Positions 17,134 through 26,924 of a stretch of DNA of 64,000 bases are shown piece after piece (the first letter of the stretch is position 1; each line of letters starts with the position of its first letter). The stretch lies in NCBI GenBank assembly GCA_047125605.1, contig CP138932.1, positions 1-64,000 of the forward strand, given 5' to 3'. The translations under genes and the position numbers were made by a program. This stretch comes from JAKVBK01 sp022447275 (GTDB taxonomy: Bacteria; Pseudomonadota; Alphaproteobacteria; Rhodobacterales; Rhodobacteraceae). The notes beneath the pieces were generated by a model, which did not search any database, was not told the origin of the DNA, and saw only the letters and a program-made list of their open reading frames with translations.

Positions 17134-18279
17134 ATGCGGATTACCAAACTTTACACGTTTGCAGCCCTGTTGTTCGGGCTTGTTGCCTTGCCTATTGGGG
17201 GCGTCGCACAGGACCAGCGCACGGAGGCCATACGCTTCGCACCCGGCGCAACGGGTGCGGAGATCAGCGACCGCATTACCGGATATGAAATGGTGGTCTA
17301 TTCCCTCGGGGCGGAAGCGGGGCAACGCATGCGCATTGGCCTCGTGCCGACAAACCCGCAGACCTACTTCAACGTTTATGGCCCGGGGTCGGGCCCGGGG
17401 GATGAGGCGTTGGCCGTTTCCCAGTCCATGGATGAGAGGGTGCCAGACCTCAATGTTTTCGATGCGGTGCTCCCGTCTTCCGGCACCTATTCTGTATCGG
17501 TCTATATGATGCGGGCCGCGGCGAGGCGGAATGAGGTTTCGGATTACATCTTGTCTGTGAGCATCACCGGGGATCTCGCCGAGACGGTCACAGGAGATTA
17601 TGCCGATGGGCTGCAGGGTGGTCCGGATTTTTATGAAGTGACCACAGAGGGGGGAGACCTGAACCTGCGGGCGGATGTCTCAACTGGGGCGCCTGTGCTG
17701 GCGCGGCTGCCGAACGGGACCACGGTCCGCAATCTGGGCTGCCGGATGGCTGAGGCGCGGCGCTGGTGTCGTGTCGAAACGAGCTCTGGCGTTGCGGGGT
17801 GGGCGGCAGGCGATTTTCTCAAAGAGGCCGCTGACCCGAACGCGGCCTTCGCGCCCGTGCCGGCCTGCCTCGACGCCGTTGCGCGTGCGAGCAACAACTC
17901 GGTTTCGGAACTGAGCACCCAATTTGATGACACTGGAGCGAAGGTCATGGTCGGGGTAGGGGACAGCAATGCGCCCTGGGAATGTACCATTTCCAATGCA
18001 GGCGTTGTCCAGCAGGTGATGTTTGTGGGCGATGACAGTGCCCGGGTGTCGCCGCCCAAAGCAGTTCCGCTCATCGGCAGCAATACCGACCTCACCCCCT
18101 TTGAAGGAGCCCGTGCCGGACAAGCCGAGATGGGCATCACGGCCCTTGGATACGAGTTGGTACGCTCAGAGGGGCTGACGTCCTACTGGGCCAATGCGGA
18201 CACGGGTGTGTGCGCGCGCATCACCACCTCGAATGGCCGCTATTCAGAGGTCGCGATGGTGGCTGAAACGAATTGCTAG
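17134..18279 (+). CDS. Secreted SH3-domain protein
   Basis: A 381-aa exported protein. Residues 1-26 form a signal peptide ending GGVAQ. A middle bacterial SH3 domain is seen in GGDLNLRADVSTGAPVLARL ... WCRVETSSGVAGWAAGDFLK. The remaining parts have no family I recognise; the region before the SH3 domain looks like a beta-sandwich (PPC-like) domain. SH3 domains of this type usually bind peptidoglycan or proteins in the periplasm. It is followed after 44 bases by an exported hydrolase, and the two are probably co-expressed. Confidence 0.75.
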   Translation: MRITKLYTFAALLFGLVALPIGGVAQDQRTEAIRFAPGATGAEISDRITGYEMVVYSLGAEAGQRMRIGLVPTNPQTYFNVYGPGSGPGDEALAVSQSMDERVPDLNVFDAVLPSSGTYSVSVYMMRAAARRNEVSDYILSVSITGDLAETVTGDYADGLQGGPDFYEVTTEGGDLNLRADVSTGAPVLARLPNGTTVRNLGCRMAEARRWCRVETSSGVAGWAAGDFLKEAADPNAAFAPVPACLDAVARASNNSVSELSTQFDDTGAKVMVGVGDSNAPWECTISNAGVVQQVMFVGDDSARVSPPKAVPLIGSNTDLTPFEGARAGQAEMGITALGYELVRSEGLTSYWANADTGVCARITTSNGRYSEVAMVAETNC

Positions 18280-18323
18280 GCAGAAAAATGTGGCTGCCGA
18301 GATGGCCAAAAGGGAGTGATAGG

Positions 18324-20357
18324 ATGAGCAAGCGCGAGACAAAATCACTTCGCAGATTTCTTGCCGTAGCCGCATTTGCGACGCTGACAGGCCCCACGAT
18401 GGTTTTGGCGCAGGGATCCTATGCGCCGATGCCTTGCCCAGACCCTTTGCCCTGGGACGGCGAAGTTGAGGGGGAAACCTACGAATGTGGCGTTGTCACA
18501 GTCCCGGAAAACCATGACATTCCGGATGGGCGGCAAATCGAACTGTTGTTTATGCGGCTGCATGCAACGACGCTCGCGCCTTCGTCTGATCCCTTGGTGT
18601 ATCTGTCCGGGGGGCCGGGGGGCTCTGCTCTGGGGGAGATCACGACATCGTCTCCGCTTTTTAAGAACATGCAGAGCATACGCCAGCGGCGGGATCTGGT
18701 TTTCTACGACCAACGCGGAACCGGGCATTCCACGCTGATTGCCTGTGGGCCGATGTCGGCTGCCTTGGGCATCGCAGCTGAAACCATGGACATTGGCGAT
18801 GTCACCTTGGAGGAGATGGAAGCCATCCGAGAAGATGAGGGCGGAACAGCCCTATGGTTTAGTGCATGCGCCCTAGGATATGCTGGAGAAGGGCTCGACC
18901 TTGGGCAATTCAACAGCATCTCCAGCGCGCGCGATATCGCCATGCTGACCAAGGCTCTTGGCTATCCTGGCGCCTACAATCTCTATGGCACAAGCTACGG
19001 CACCCGGCTGTCCCAGATCGCCATGCGCGAGACACCCGAGCGCATCCGGGCCGTTATTCTGGATGGCACCGTTTCGCCCGCAGTTCCGGGAACAGCCGAA
19101 ACCACCAACAAGCTGCGCTATACCTATGACTCGCTCTTTGATCTGTGTGCAGCGGATGCCTTTTGCGCGGAAACCTACCCAGACCTGCGAGACCGCTTCA
19201 TCGCGCTTCTGGGCACACTTGCGGACGAGCCGCTGGTGTTTGATCCGCCGTTGATCCCAAACGTGAACCTGCGCAAGAAATTCGGCGTGATCGACAAGAT
19301 TGAGCCAGACTTCTTCGCGACATTTGCCTTGTTGAACAATTCTTTCACCCAAGGCGGCTATGCCCCATTCTTCCCTGTGATCCTGACGGCCATGGAGGCG
19401 CGCGACACGGATTTGCTGCGCACCGTACTGGGGCGGGGCCCTGTTGATGAGGCGGTGGAAGTAGCCCAAGTCCCTGCGCTTGACGATATCTTTGACACGG
19501 ATGATGCCTTCTTCACGGAGGCCCTTGAATATCTGCGGGCGGCCGAGCAAGCGCCCCGTGACGAGGATGCAGCGGGATTGGCAACGGACTGGATCGATAC
19601 GGTTCTGGCGGCGCTCACCGCAAGCCTGCGCGAGGGGCGGCCACAGGCGGAGGTGGTTGGCCATCTCTATCGGCTGGCCCTTCTGCCAGTGCACGGTCCG
19701 GACGCCGCAAGATTGATCGATTTTGCAAATACCCATTTGCCCGATGACGTGGCGCAGACAGCCAATGCGTTGGTCGGCGAGATGGCGGAAACCGACCTGC
19801 GGCTGACGATGTGGTCTATCAGCGATATCGCGCGCAACATGGGGCCTGTCGTGGAAGGTGGCCACATGTCCTATGCCATGCTTCTGGGAATAAATTGCAT
19901 TGAGGAGGTCGGCTTCACGCCGTTGGACTACGTTGATGAGCTGATCGCGACCAACCCGTATCCCAATGTGCAACTCCGCAGCGTGCAGGATTATCGCCTA
20001 ACCCAGGTTATTTGTGACTACTGGCCCAGCCCATTCGCAGCCGAGGATATTCTCTATCCTGTCGTCAGCGACATCCCCGCGCTCGTCTATACACAGGGCC
20101 TCGACACCCAAACGCCCGTGAAGTTCGGCGAAGACGTTGCAGCCTCTTTGCGCAACAGTTTTTACCACGAGTGGCCGATCGAGGGGCATGTCATTGCAGC
20201 ACGCAGCCCTGATAGCTGCCCCGGCGATATTGCTGCCGCGTTTCTTGATGATCCTGCCACTGCGCCGAATTTTGCCTGCTCTAACGCGCCCCACTACACC
20301 ACCATGGCGTTTGAACTGTATCACAACGAGGTCTTTGGCGCGGATACCGCGGAGTAG
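18324..20357 (+). CDS. Exported alpha/beta hydrolase, proline-iminopeptidase/TAP-like
   Basis: A 677-aa hydrolase with a signal peptide (residues 1-30, ending TMVLAQ). The oxyanion segment LVYLSGGPGGSA is near 92-102, the nucleophile S224 lies in GTSYGTR, and the probable catalytic histidine is in EWPIEGHVIAAR near the C-terminus, as in tripeptidyl-aminopeptidase C-terminal domains. It contains paired cysteines consistent with a periplasmic location. The start at 18324 follows a GGAG-like site. It is likely a periplasmic peptidase or esterase; substrate not predictable. Confidence 0.85.
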   Translation: MSKRETKSLRRFLAVAAFATLTGPTMVLAQGSYAPMPCPDPLPWDGEVEGETYECGVVTVPENHDIPDGRQIELLFMRLHATTLAPSSDPLVYLSGGPGGSALGEITTSSPLFKNMQSIRQRRDLVFYDQRGTGHSTLIACGPMSAALGIAAETMDIGDVTLEEMEAIREDEGGTALWFSACALGYAGEGLDLGQFNSISSARDIAMLTKALGYPGAYNLYGTSYGTRLSQIAMRETPERIRAVILDGTVSPAVPGTAETTNKLRYTYDSLFDLCAADAFCAETYPDLRDRFIALLGTLADEPLVFDPPLIPNVNLRKKFGVIDKIEPDFFATFALLNNSFTQGGYAPFFPVILTAMEARDTDLLRTVLGRGPVDEAVEVAQVPALDDIFDTDDAFFTEALEYLRAAEQAPRDEDAAGLATDWIDTVLAALTASLREGRPQAEVVGHLYRLALLPVHGPDAARLIDFANTHLPDDVAQTANALVGEMAETDLRLTMWSISDIARNMGPVVEGGHMSYAMLLGINCIEEVGFTPLDYVDELIATNPYPNVQLRSVQDYRLTQVICDYWPSPFAAEDILYPVVSDIPALVYTQGLDTQTPVKFGEDVAASLRNSFYHEWPIEGHVIAARSPDSCPGDIAAAFLDDPATAPNFACSNAPHYTTMAFELYHNEVFGADTAE

Positions 20358-20608
20358 GGCGTAAAGTCCAAGCGGAGGCCGCTCAGAACGGAAAGCCGTA
20401 TTCTGTTCGGTGCGAGTGATCCCTAGGCGGGAGTCGTCACGGGATATTTTGGTTTAGGGAGCTTTCTCGCCCCTCCATTTGCTGCATGAGATATCGCGCG
20501 CGGCGGTCTCTTGGGGCTTCGCAAAATGCGGGGGGTTAGCCTGCAGGGGCTTGGCTGCACCACATCAGGGATGGCCGATCCCAACAGAAGCGACGCTGGC
20601 CCGATGGC

Positions 20609-21640
20609 TCACCGAGCTCGGGTCAACAAAGTGGAAATCAGGGATTTTTCGGGATCTTGATACTGTCCTGCGCAGTATGTGAGGTGCCCGTAGCCCTCAG
20701 CTTCGTGCCTGTAATCCGCATCCAAATGCTGGGCCAACCATTTCCCCTGGTCTGGCGGGATGGCCTGATCATCATCCGCATGCCAAACGCAGGCATTGCT
20801 ATGGTGCAGATCACGCACATCAAAACCCCAGTCGAAGCAGGTGTCTTGCGCGGACTCCCATGCAGACCCCGTTGTGCCTCGGCACGTGGATCGCTGAAGT
20901 GCGGTTTCAAAGCGGTGCATCAGCGCGGTGTCAGCAGCAACGCGCGGAAAACCTTTTTTGATGTAGCTGGATGTAATCGAGGGCGGCAATAGACCATAGA
21001 CAATGTGGAACAGGGTGAAATACCAACCCATGTAGGCTGTGCGCAACCTCGCGGATGTGGGCGTCCAGCCCGTGCCTAGTGTCTTGCCCAAGCCCAACTC
21101 TTGGCAGAGTTTTGTTGGCAATAATGGGGCATTCAGGCCGAGGCCAAGACATCGGTCAGCGTAATGTAATGCGGCTGCCATTGCGTGTGGTGTGCCTTGC
21201 GAATGGCCCGTTATATAAAATGTCTCTATGCCTTCGGCCTTGAGAACGGCCGCCAAATCTTCTGCTGGCCAGTCATTTACCTGCCGACCCGGTTTTTGGT
21301 CGGTAAAGCCATAGCCAGGCAAGCTGATTGCAATGCCCCGACACTGTAGCGTGTCACAGACCTGTGCGTATGTTGCCCGCTCAAAGCCTGCCTCGAGTTG
21401 CGAGCCATGGACATTTATGAAAACAGGCGCGTCAGAGCTTTGTACTCCGTATGAGCAATAGGCAATCTGACGTCCCGTGTCCGTCATGGCGATGCGTTGA
21501 TCATCGGCGTCTAATTCAGCCTTATTGATAGGCTGCATTCCCTTCTCGCGGATGCGTAAACCCCAATAGTTGAGCGCCAAGCCTAGGATGACGAGGGCTG
21601 CCAAGATGATCAAAAATATCTGCATCGGCGTTCCATTCAT
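20609..21640 (-). CDS. Membrane-anchored alpha/beta hydrolase
   Basis: A 343-aa protein with one N-terminal membrane helix (IFLIILAALVILGLALNYWG) and an alpha/beta hydrolase domain. The oxyanion loop is FINVHGSQLEAGFE, the nucleophile elbow GHSQG, and the likely catalytic histidine is in EAEGYGHLTYC. Base composition is less GC-biased than the neighbours and codon use looks atypical. It is a single gene with no clear partner. The start could be 21640 or 21625 (second ATG); no strong ribosome binding site decides. Confidence 0.75.
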   Translation of the reverse strand: MNGTPMQIFLIILAALVILGLALNYWGLRIREKGMQPINKAELDADDQRIAMTDTGRQIAYCSYGVQSSDAPVFINVHGSQLEAGFERATYAQVCDTLQCRGIAISLPGYGFTDQKPGRQVNDWPAEDLAAVLKAEGIETFYITGHSQGTPHAMAAALHYADRCLGLGLNAPLLPTKLCQELGLGKTLGTGWTPTSARLRTAYMGWYFTLFHIVYGLLPPSITSSYIKKGFPRVAADTALMHRFETALQRSTCRGTTGSAWESAQDTCFDWGFDVRDLHHSNACVWHADDDQAIPPDQGKWLAQHLDADYRHEAEGYGHLTYCAGQYQDPEKSLISTLLTRAR

Positions 21641-21956
21641 TTTGAGCGGATTTCAAAGCCTGAGCGTGGTTTCAGATAGGCGCTGCCGACCATGATGAGA
21701 ACTTTGATATGCGACCTGCAGGACGTTGGCAAAGGTGGCCGCAGCTTATGTGCAATCGCTTCTTCGTCCGTCGCAGGCAATCACTATAGATCAAAACGTG
21801 CTGCGGGGGAACGCTGCATTATCAACAGGTCTGCCCCAATTGTATTTGGAGGCACGCCACAGCACTGTCGGCCTTTGCAAATCCGGGTGGCGCCCGGATG
21901 TCAAAGAGAGTCCCCCTGAGCTTTGGATGGCCTCATCCATAGACTGGACAGAGTGC
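21641..21956. other. Intergenic stretch without a recognisable gene
   Basis: About 316 bases between the hydrolase start and the fadD stop. The only structure I see is ATCCGGG (21881-21887) with CCCGGAT (21893-21899). On the minus strand this could act as a weak terminator for the liv-fadD operon, though no U-run follows. Confidence 0.4.
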
Positions 21957-23798
21957 TTAGGCGGCCGCCTGTTTGGCGTAGAGGGCCTCGATCTCAGCAG
22001 TGTAGCGCTCAGAGATCTTGCTGCGCCGGACTTTCATCGTCGCGGTTACCTCGCCATCATCGTGGTCCAGTTCTTTGGGCAGCAACCAAACGCGTTTCAC
22101 CTGCTCGACGCGTGCCAGAACTTCGTTTTGCTTGGCGATCTGCCGGTCGATCATTGCCACCACTTGCGGGTTTTCAGCCAGCGAACGGAAGGTTGTATAG
22201 CTGATCCCCTTGCCTTCAGCCCACAGTCGCACGGTATCAAAGTCCAGTTGAACCAGTGCCGCAACATAGGGGCGCTGATCGGCAATCACGATGCATTCCT
22301 TGATAAAGGGCGAAGCCTTCATCGCGTTCTCAATCAAGGACGGCGCGAGGTTTTTACCGGCAGCATTTATCATGATGTCCTTCTTGCGGTCCACGATCGA
22401 GATTGAGCCATCTGTTGCCTCTTCTGCCACATCGCCCGTATGCAGCCAGCCGTCCTCGATGGTTTCGGCGGTGGCCTCGGCATTCTTGTAGTAGCCCTTG
22501 AACACGATGGGCCCTTTCACAAGCAATTCCCCATCCTCGGCGATACGGTGTGACACCCCTTCTGGGAAGACGCCGCAGCGCCCTTCACTATTACCCCAAT
22601 CCGGCTGAATACAGGCAGCGCCGGATGTCTCAGACATGCCCCATGCCTCGCGTACATTGATGCCGATGCCGCGCAGAAACGTGAGCAAATCCAGCGAGAT
22701 GGGGGCTGCTGCGGTGATTGCGAAGGTGCAGCGTCCAAGCCCGAGATAGCTGCGGATATGCCGATAGACCAGCGCATCCCACATTGCATTGCCCAGACGC
22801 TGGCTCAGGGACCATGCACTGCGCGGCGTGGCAGCGCGCGCTTGGGCCCGCTGCAAACCCTTCAGCGTGAGTGCGCGGCGCAGGGGGGAGGCGGTTTGAG
22901 CTTGCACCATCACGCCCGCTTGCATCTTTTCCCAAATGCGCGGCACACCAAAGAAGATCTCCGGGGCAGCGTCGCGCAGGTCGGGGGTGATCGTGCGCAG
23001 GCTTTCGCCAAAGTTCATGATGTGCTGGCCGGATAACGCATTGGTCACCGTCACATTCTGCTCGGCCACATGGCACAATGGCAGATAGCTGAGAATATTC
23101 GTGCCGGGTGGATAGCGCTCAAAAAATTGGGTCGCGAGGCAGGCGCTTGCATGCAGGTTCGCGTGGCTGATTTCAGCGGCCTTCGGCAGCCCTGTGGACC
23201 CGGAGGTAAACACCATCATCGCTGTGTCTTCCGGGGCCAGGGCGGCAATGCGCGTGGCGATCTCTGCCCGGTGGCTATTGAGTACCTGATGCCCACGGGC
23301 GAGCAGGTCATCAAAAGAGACAAGATCCAGATAACTCTCGGATCGAATGCCCTTTGGATCGATGACAATCAGTTTGCGCAGCTTGGGTGCGCGGTCGCCC
23401 AATTCAACGATTTTGTCGAACTGCTCCTGATTTTCGATGAACAAAACCTCTGTGTCGGAGGCGTTCACAAGATGATCGATCTCAGCCATTGGGCTGGTCG
23501 GATACATGCCGACGATGGCTCCACCGGCGGATTGAATGGCGAACTGCGCCAACACCCATTCGCGCCGGTTCTCAGACAGAATGCCCACATGGGTGCCGGG
23601 GGTGACGCCCAGATCAATCAGTCCAGCGGCAAGCGCTAGGGTTACGTCCTGAAGCGCAGCCCAAGACAGTTCCTGCCAGATCCCGTGACGTTTTTGGCGC
23701 ATGGCGATCGCGTCCGGGTAGGCGGCGGCGTGTTCTGCAATCACGGCAACCTGGGTGCGAAAACCCTTGGCGGCGTAGGTCTTGGGATCATAGGTCAT
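21957..23798 (-). CDS. AMP-dependent long-chain acyl-CoA synthetase (FadD-type)
   Basis: A 613-aa acid:CoA ligase. The ATP-binding P-loop MVFTSGSTGLPKAAEISH, the A5 region EAWGMSETSGA, the hinge GWLHTGD, and the A8/A10 segment DRKKDIMINAAGKNLAPS are all intact. The C-terminal lysine domain is complete. It activates a carboxylic acid to its CoA thioester at the cytoplasmic face. It is the last gene of a HAAT-type ABC transporter operon (7 bases after livF), suggesting that the transported compound is a carboxylic acid that is CoA-activated on entry (inference). Confidence 0.92.
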   Translation of the reverse strand: MTYDPKTYAAKGFRTQVAVIAEHAAAYPDAIAMRQKRHGIWQELSWAALQDVTLALAAGLIDLGVTPGTHVGILSENRREWVLAQFAIQSAGGAIVGMYPTSPMAEIDHLVNASDTEVLFIENQEQFDKIVELGDRAPKLRKLIVIDPKGIRSESYLDLVSFDDLLARGHQVLNSHRAEIATRIAALAPEDTAMMVFTSGSTGLPKAAEISHANLHASACLATQFFERYPPGTNILSYLPLCHVAEQNVTVTNALSGQHIMNFGESLRTITPDLRDAAPEIFFGVPRIWEKMQAGVMVQAQTASPLRRALTLKGLQRAQARAATPRSAWSLSQRLGNAMWDALVYRHIRSYLGLGRCTFAITAAAPISLDLLTFLRGIGINVREAWGMSETSGAACIQPDWGNSEGRCGVFPEGVSHRIAEDGELLVKGPIVFKGYYKNAEATAETIEDGWLHTGDVAEEATDGSISIVDRKKDIMINAAGKNLAPSLIENAMKASPFIKECIVIADQRPYVAALVQLDFDTVRLWAEGKGISYTTFRSLAENPQVVAMIDRQIAKQNEVLARVEQVKRVWLLPKELDHDDGEVTATMKVRRSKISERYTAEIEALYAKQAAA

Positions 23799-23805
23799 GG
23801 TGCCC

Positions 23806-24600
23806 TCAGCTCAGCCAGCGCTTGCGGCGTTTGTAATGCTTGATATCACGAAAGCTCTCGCGCGCAGTGCCCTCAGTTGCGACGCCCAGATAGAAACTGC
23901 GGATGTCCTTGTCGTCGCGCAGCTTGTCGACGGGGCCCTCCATCACGATCTGTCCGCTTTCCATGATGTAGCCGTAATCCGCCACGGAGAACGCCACCCC
24001 TGCGTTCTGCTCAACAAGCAGGATCGACACGCCATCCTCTGCATTCAGCCGCCGGATGGTTGCAAAGATTTCCTCGACGATTTTTGGCGCAAGCCCGAGC
24101 GAGGGCTCATCCATCAGGATCATGGAGGGCTGTGCCACCATCGCGCGACCAAACGCCAGCATCTGTTGTTCGCCGCCCGATAGGTAACCCGCGATCTGGC
24201 TTTTTCGTTCTTTCAGGCGCGGGAAGAAGGCGTAGACCTTGTCGTAATCGGGCTTTACGCCCCGGCCATCCAGCGCATAGGCGGCAGCGATCAGATTGTC
24301 TTCCACGGTCATCTCGCTGAAGATCCGCCGCCCTTCTCGCACGTGGAAGAGGCCGCGTTGGACAAGCTTATCTGGCGTGATGCCAAAGACGCTTTCTCCA
24401 CGAAAGGAGATCCGCCCCTCGCCCACATGGCCGTTCTCCATCGCCAACAGGTTGGACGCGGCCTTGAGCGTGGTGGATTTGCCCGCCCCATTGGTGCCAA
24501 GCAAGGTTACGATTTTGCCTTCGGGCACCTCCAGTGACAGGCCCCGAAGGGCCTGCACCGTATGGTGATACGTCACCTCGATATTCTCGATACTCAACAT
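23806..24600 (-). CDS. livF: Branched-chain amino acid-type ABC transporter ATPase LivF
   Basis: A 264-aa ATPase with Walker A GTNGAGKST, signature YLSGGEQQMLAFGRAM and Walker B MILMDEPSLGLAP, of the LivF branch. The C-terminal extension after GPVDKLRDDKDIRSFYLG (about 30 basic residues) is longer than usual for LivF. It sits between the binding-protein gene and the acyl-CoA synthetase gene in one minus-strand operon. Confidence 0.95.
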   Translation of the reverse strand: MLSIENIEVTYHHTVQALRGLSLEVPEGKIVTLLGTNGAGKSTTLKAASNLLAMENGHVGEGRISFRGESVFGITPDKLVQRGLFHVREGRRIFSEMTVEDNLIAAAYALDGRGVKPDYDKVYAFFPRLKERKSQIAGYLSGGEQQMLAFGRAMVAQPSMILMDEPSLGLAPKIVEEIFATIRRLNAEDGVSILLVEQNAGVAFSVADYGYIMESGQIVMEGPVDKLRDDKDIRSFYLGVATEGTARESFRDIKHYKRRKRWLS

Positions 24601-24615
24601 GGCGCGGGCAGGGGG

Positions 24616-25824
24616 TCAGACGTTGAACCAGTCGGAACTGGGCGTGAACAGCCCATTCTCCGCACCGTAAGTGTAGACGCGCCCGGTGCCGATCTTGCCC
24701 CCTTCGACGCTCACCGGCCCACCGAAATAGCCGCCCATATCCCAATCGCTGATCGCATTGAGGCTTTCGGCTGTATTGTCCGCCGTGAGTTCCAGCCCTT
24801 TTTCAGCGGTATCACGCAGCGCCCGTACGGCGATTTCGATCGCGCACATGGTCTGGATCGTCCAGGTGGGCATGTAGTTTTCGAGCGGCGTGCCCACGAA
24901 CATCTCTTTCGAGAGCGTTGCGAAGGTCTCGTAGCGGGGCGCATCGGCCCGGTCGTAGAAGTAGCGATAGGGCATGACCCCCTGGTAGCCATCAAGGAAC
25001 GGTCCGGCTTGCTCCGTGACGCGGTCTGCGATGATTTTTTCCATCCCCCAGAAGGTGCCCATGAACTTGGTCGGCAGACCAAACTGGCGCGCGCCTCCAA
25101 TGAGTTGCGGCCAAACGCCGGTGACATAGCCTTGCAACAGGCAATATTCGGCGCCCGATTGCGCAAGCTTGGTCACATGGGTGGGGATGTCGGCGCCCTG
25201 CGGCTTGGTGCTTTCCTCCAGCACAACCTTGAGGCCCAACTCTTCTGCGCGCTTCTTGCCATGCTCGATTGGGTCGCGGCCAAACTCGGTGTTGGAGAAG
25301 ATGAAGGCCACGGTGGAGCCGCCCTCATTGGCGATGTTCTGCAAGAGGATGTCGAACTGATCCTCATAGGACGGGCCCGCCAGATACTGGTAGGGATTTA
25401 CCTCGGGATTGGCGAGTTCAGAGGCAAAGGAGGTTGATCCCATGAGCCGGGCCTGATCGCCCTTCAGTTCGGGGGCAACCAGCTTCATGAAGCCGGTGCT
25501 GTCGCCGAAATAGGCCACCAGCGCATCGCCTTCGGTGGCCAGGGCGCGCTGATAGTTGGCGAGTGCGTTTTGCGGGATATAGCCCGAGTCCTCGGTGACA
25601 AAACGGATTGGAACGCCACCGATGCCGCCTTCCTCGTTGATCAGGCGCTGCGCCATGGCAAAGGCTGGGGCCACGAGTTGCCCGGCGGTTGCAAAGGGAC
25701 CCGTGAGCGGCAGCGAGGCGCCGAACACATACTCAGCCGGTTGGGCCTTCAGAAGGGTGGGCGCGGCCAGCACAGCGGATGCGGCGGCGGACCGGGCTAG
25801 GAAACTACGTCGGTTCAAGGTCAT
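24616..25824 (-). CDS. ABC transporter substrate-binding protein, HAAT family (LivK-like)
   Basis: A 402-aa periplasmic binding protein of the type-1 Leu/Ile/Val fold. Its N-terminus MTLNRRSFLARSAAASAVLA is a twin-arginine-like signal (RRSFL), so export by Tat is possible. The mature domain starts near AEYVFGASLPLTGPFATAGQ. The start at 25824 is chosen from the signal peptide and an AGGGAGGAG site just upstream; open frame beyond it overlaps livM. The ligand may be an amide or aromatic/aliphatic acid rather than an amino acid, given the fadD gene in the operon. Confidence 0.92.
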   Translation of the reverse strand: MTLNRRSFLARSAAASAVLAAPTLLKAQPAEYVFGASLPLTGPFATAGQLVAPAFAMAQRLINEEGGIGGVPIRFVTEDSGYIPQNALANYQRALATEGDALVAYFGDSTGFMKLVAPELKGDQARLMGSTSFASELANPEVNPYQYLAGPSYEDQFDILLQNIANEGGSTVAFIFSNTEFGRDPIEHGKKRAEELGLKVVLEESTKPQGADIPTHVTKLAQSGAEYCLLQGYVTGVWPQLIGGARQFGLPTKFMGTFWGMEKIIADRVTEQAGPFLDGYQGVMPYRYFYDRADAPRYETFATLSKEMFVGTPLENYMPTWTIQTMCAIEIAVRALRDTAEKGLELTADNTAESLNAISDWDMGGYFGGPVSVEGGKIGTGRVYTYGAENGLFTPSSDWFNV

Positions 25825-25850
25825 GGTGTCTCCTCCCTGAGACGTCAGTG

Positions 25851-26924
25851 TTATCCGCGGGCAAAGGGCCAGCGATTGAGCGAACGAAACCCTCGGTCCA
25901 CAATTTGCGTGATCCCAAGCGGTTCGAACATGAGAAAGATGATAATGAGCGCGCCAAAGACGATCTCCTGCACGGGGGCCCGCAGGGCGGCGACATCTGC
26001 GCTGCCGCCTGCAATGATGCCAAAGCTGTATTTCAGAAGCTCTGGCACCATCACCACAATGATCACACCGAAGACAGGGCCCATGGTGCGCCCCATCCCC
26101 CCCACGATCAACGCGGCGACCAATTGCAGTGACAGCACAAGCTCGAACTGTTCGGGCAGGATGCGGGCGTAGAAATACGCGAAAAGCGCGCCCGCCAATC
26201 CGCAGCACGCAGCCGAGATTGCAAAGCTGAGCAGTTTGTAGCGCAGCAGTGAGATGCCCAGCACCTCGGCGGAGTAGTCCCGCTCGCGGATGGCAATGAA
26301 GGCGCGGCCCACGCGGGTCCGAAACAGGTTTTGAACGCCAAGGATCGTGACAAAGGCCAGCGCAGCGATCAGTGCAAACATCTCGCGTTGGGTGTCCAGC
26401 TGCCAGCCCAGCAGGTTGGCCTCAGGTGTGTTGATCCCGTTGAAGCCGCCCGTGTAGGGCGCCATGGCGTCAAGCTCGATCAGGAAGATCACGATGAAAT
26501 TCGCGCTGAGCGTTGCCACCGCAAGGTACAGCCCTTTGACCCGGAGCGACGGCAGGCCCACGACAATCCCGACAAGCGCAGAGATCGCCACGGCAAGTGG
26601 AATCGCGAGAAAAGGCATGATGCCTTCGGGCACGCCCAGAGACCCAAACAGCGTGTGCAGGATGGGGATGGAATAGGCCCCGATGGCGATGAAGGCGGCA
26701 TGCCCCAGCGACAACAGGCCGGTATAGCCGATCACCACATTCACCCCGACAACGGCAATCAGGATGATGCCCATCTGCGCAGCCACAAGGATGATGTAGT
26801 CATTTGCCACGAAAGGCAGCGCGGCACAGAGCAAGGCCATGCCGTAGACAAAGGCCCTCTTGTACGCGTTGTTGAGCACCTGCTCATCCGTAGCATAGGT
26901 GGCTTTGAGGTTGCCGTTGATCAT
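25851..26924 (-). CDS. livM: HAAT-type ABC transporter permease LivM
   Basis: A 357-aa permease with about ten membrane segments. It has the LivM hallmark GLLSLGHAAFIAIGAY and the EAA-like loop with FRTRVGRAFIAIRERDYSAE. It overlaps the livH stop by 4 bases (ATGA), so translation is coupled. The short N-terminal cytoplasmic leader precedes the first helix. Confidence 0.95.
   Translation of the reverse strand: MINGNLKATYATDEQVLNNAYKRAFVYGMALLCAALPFVANDYIILVAAQMGIILIAVVGVNVVIGYTGLLSLGHAAFIAIGAYSIPILHTLFGSLGVPEGIMPFLAIPLAVAISALVGIVVGLPSLRVKGLYLAVATLSANFIVIFLIELDAMAPYTGGFNGINTPEANLLGWQLDTQREMFALIAALAFVTILGVQNLFRTRVGRAFIAIRERDYSAEVLGISLLRYKLLSFAISAACCGLAGALFAYFYARILPEQFELVLSLQLVAALIVGGMGRTMGPVFGVIIVVMVPELLKYSFGIIAGGSADVAALRAPVQEIVFGALIIIFLMFEPLGITQIVDRGFRSLNRWPFARG

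Noticed and set aside
20379..20608. Plus-strand frame at 20479-20682
   Set aside because: Overlaps the end of the minus-strand hydrolase and has no recognisable domain or start site.
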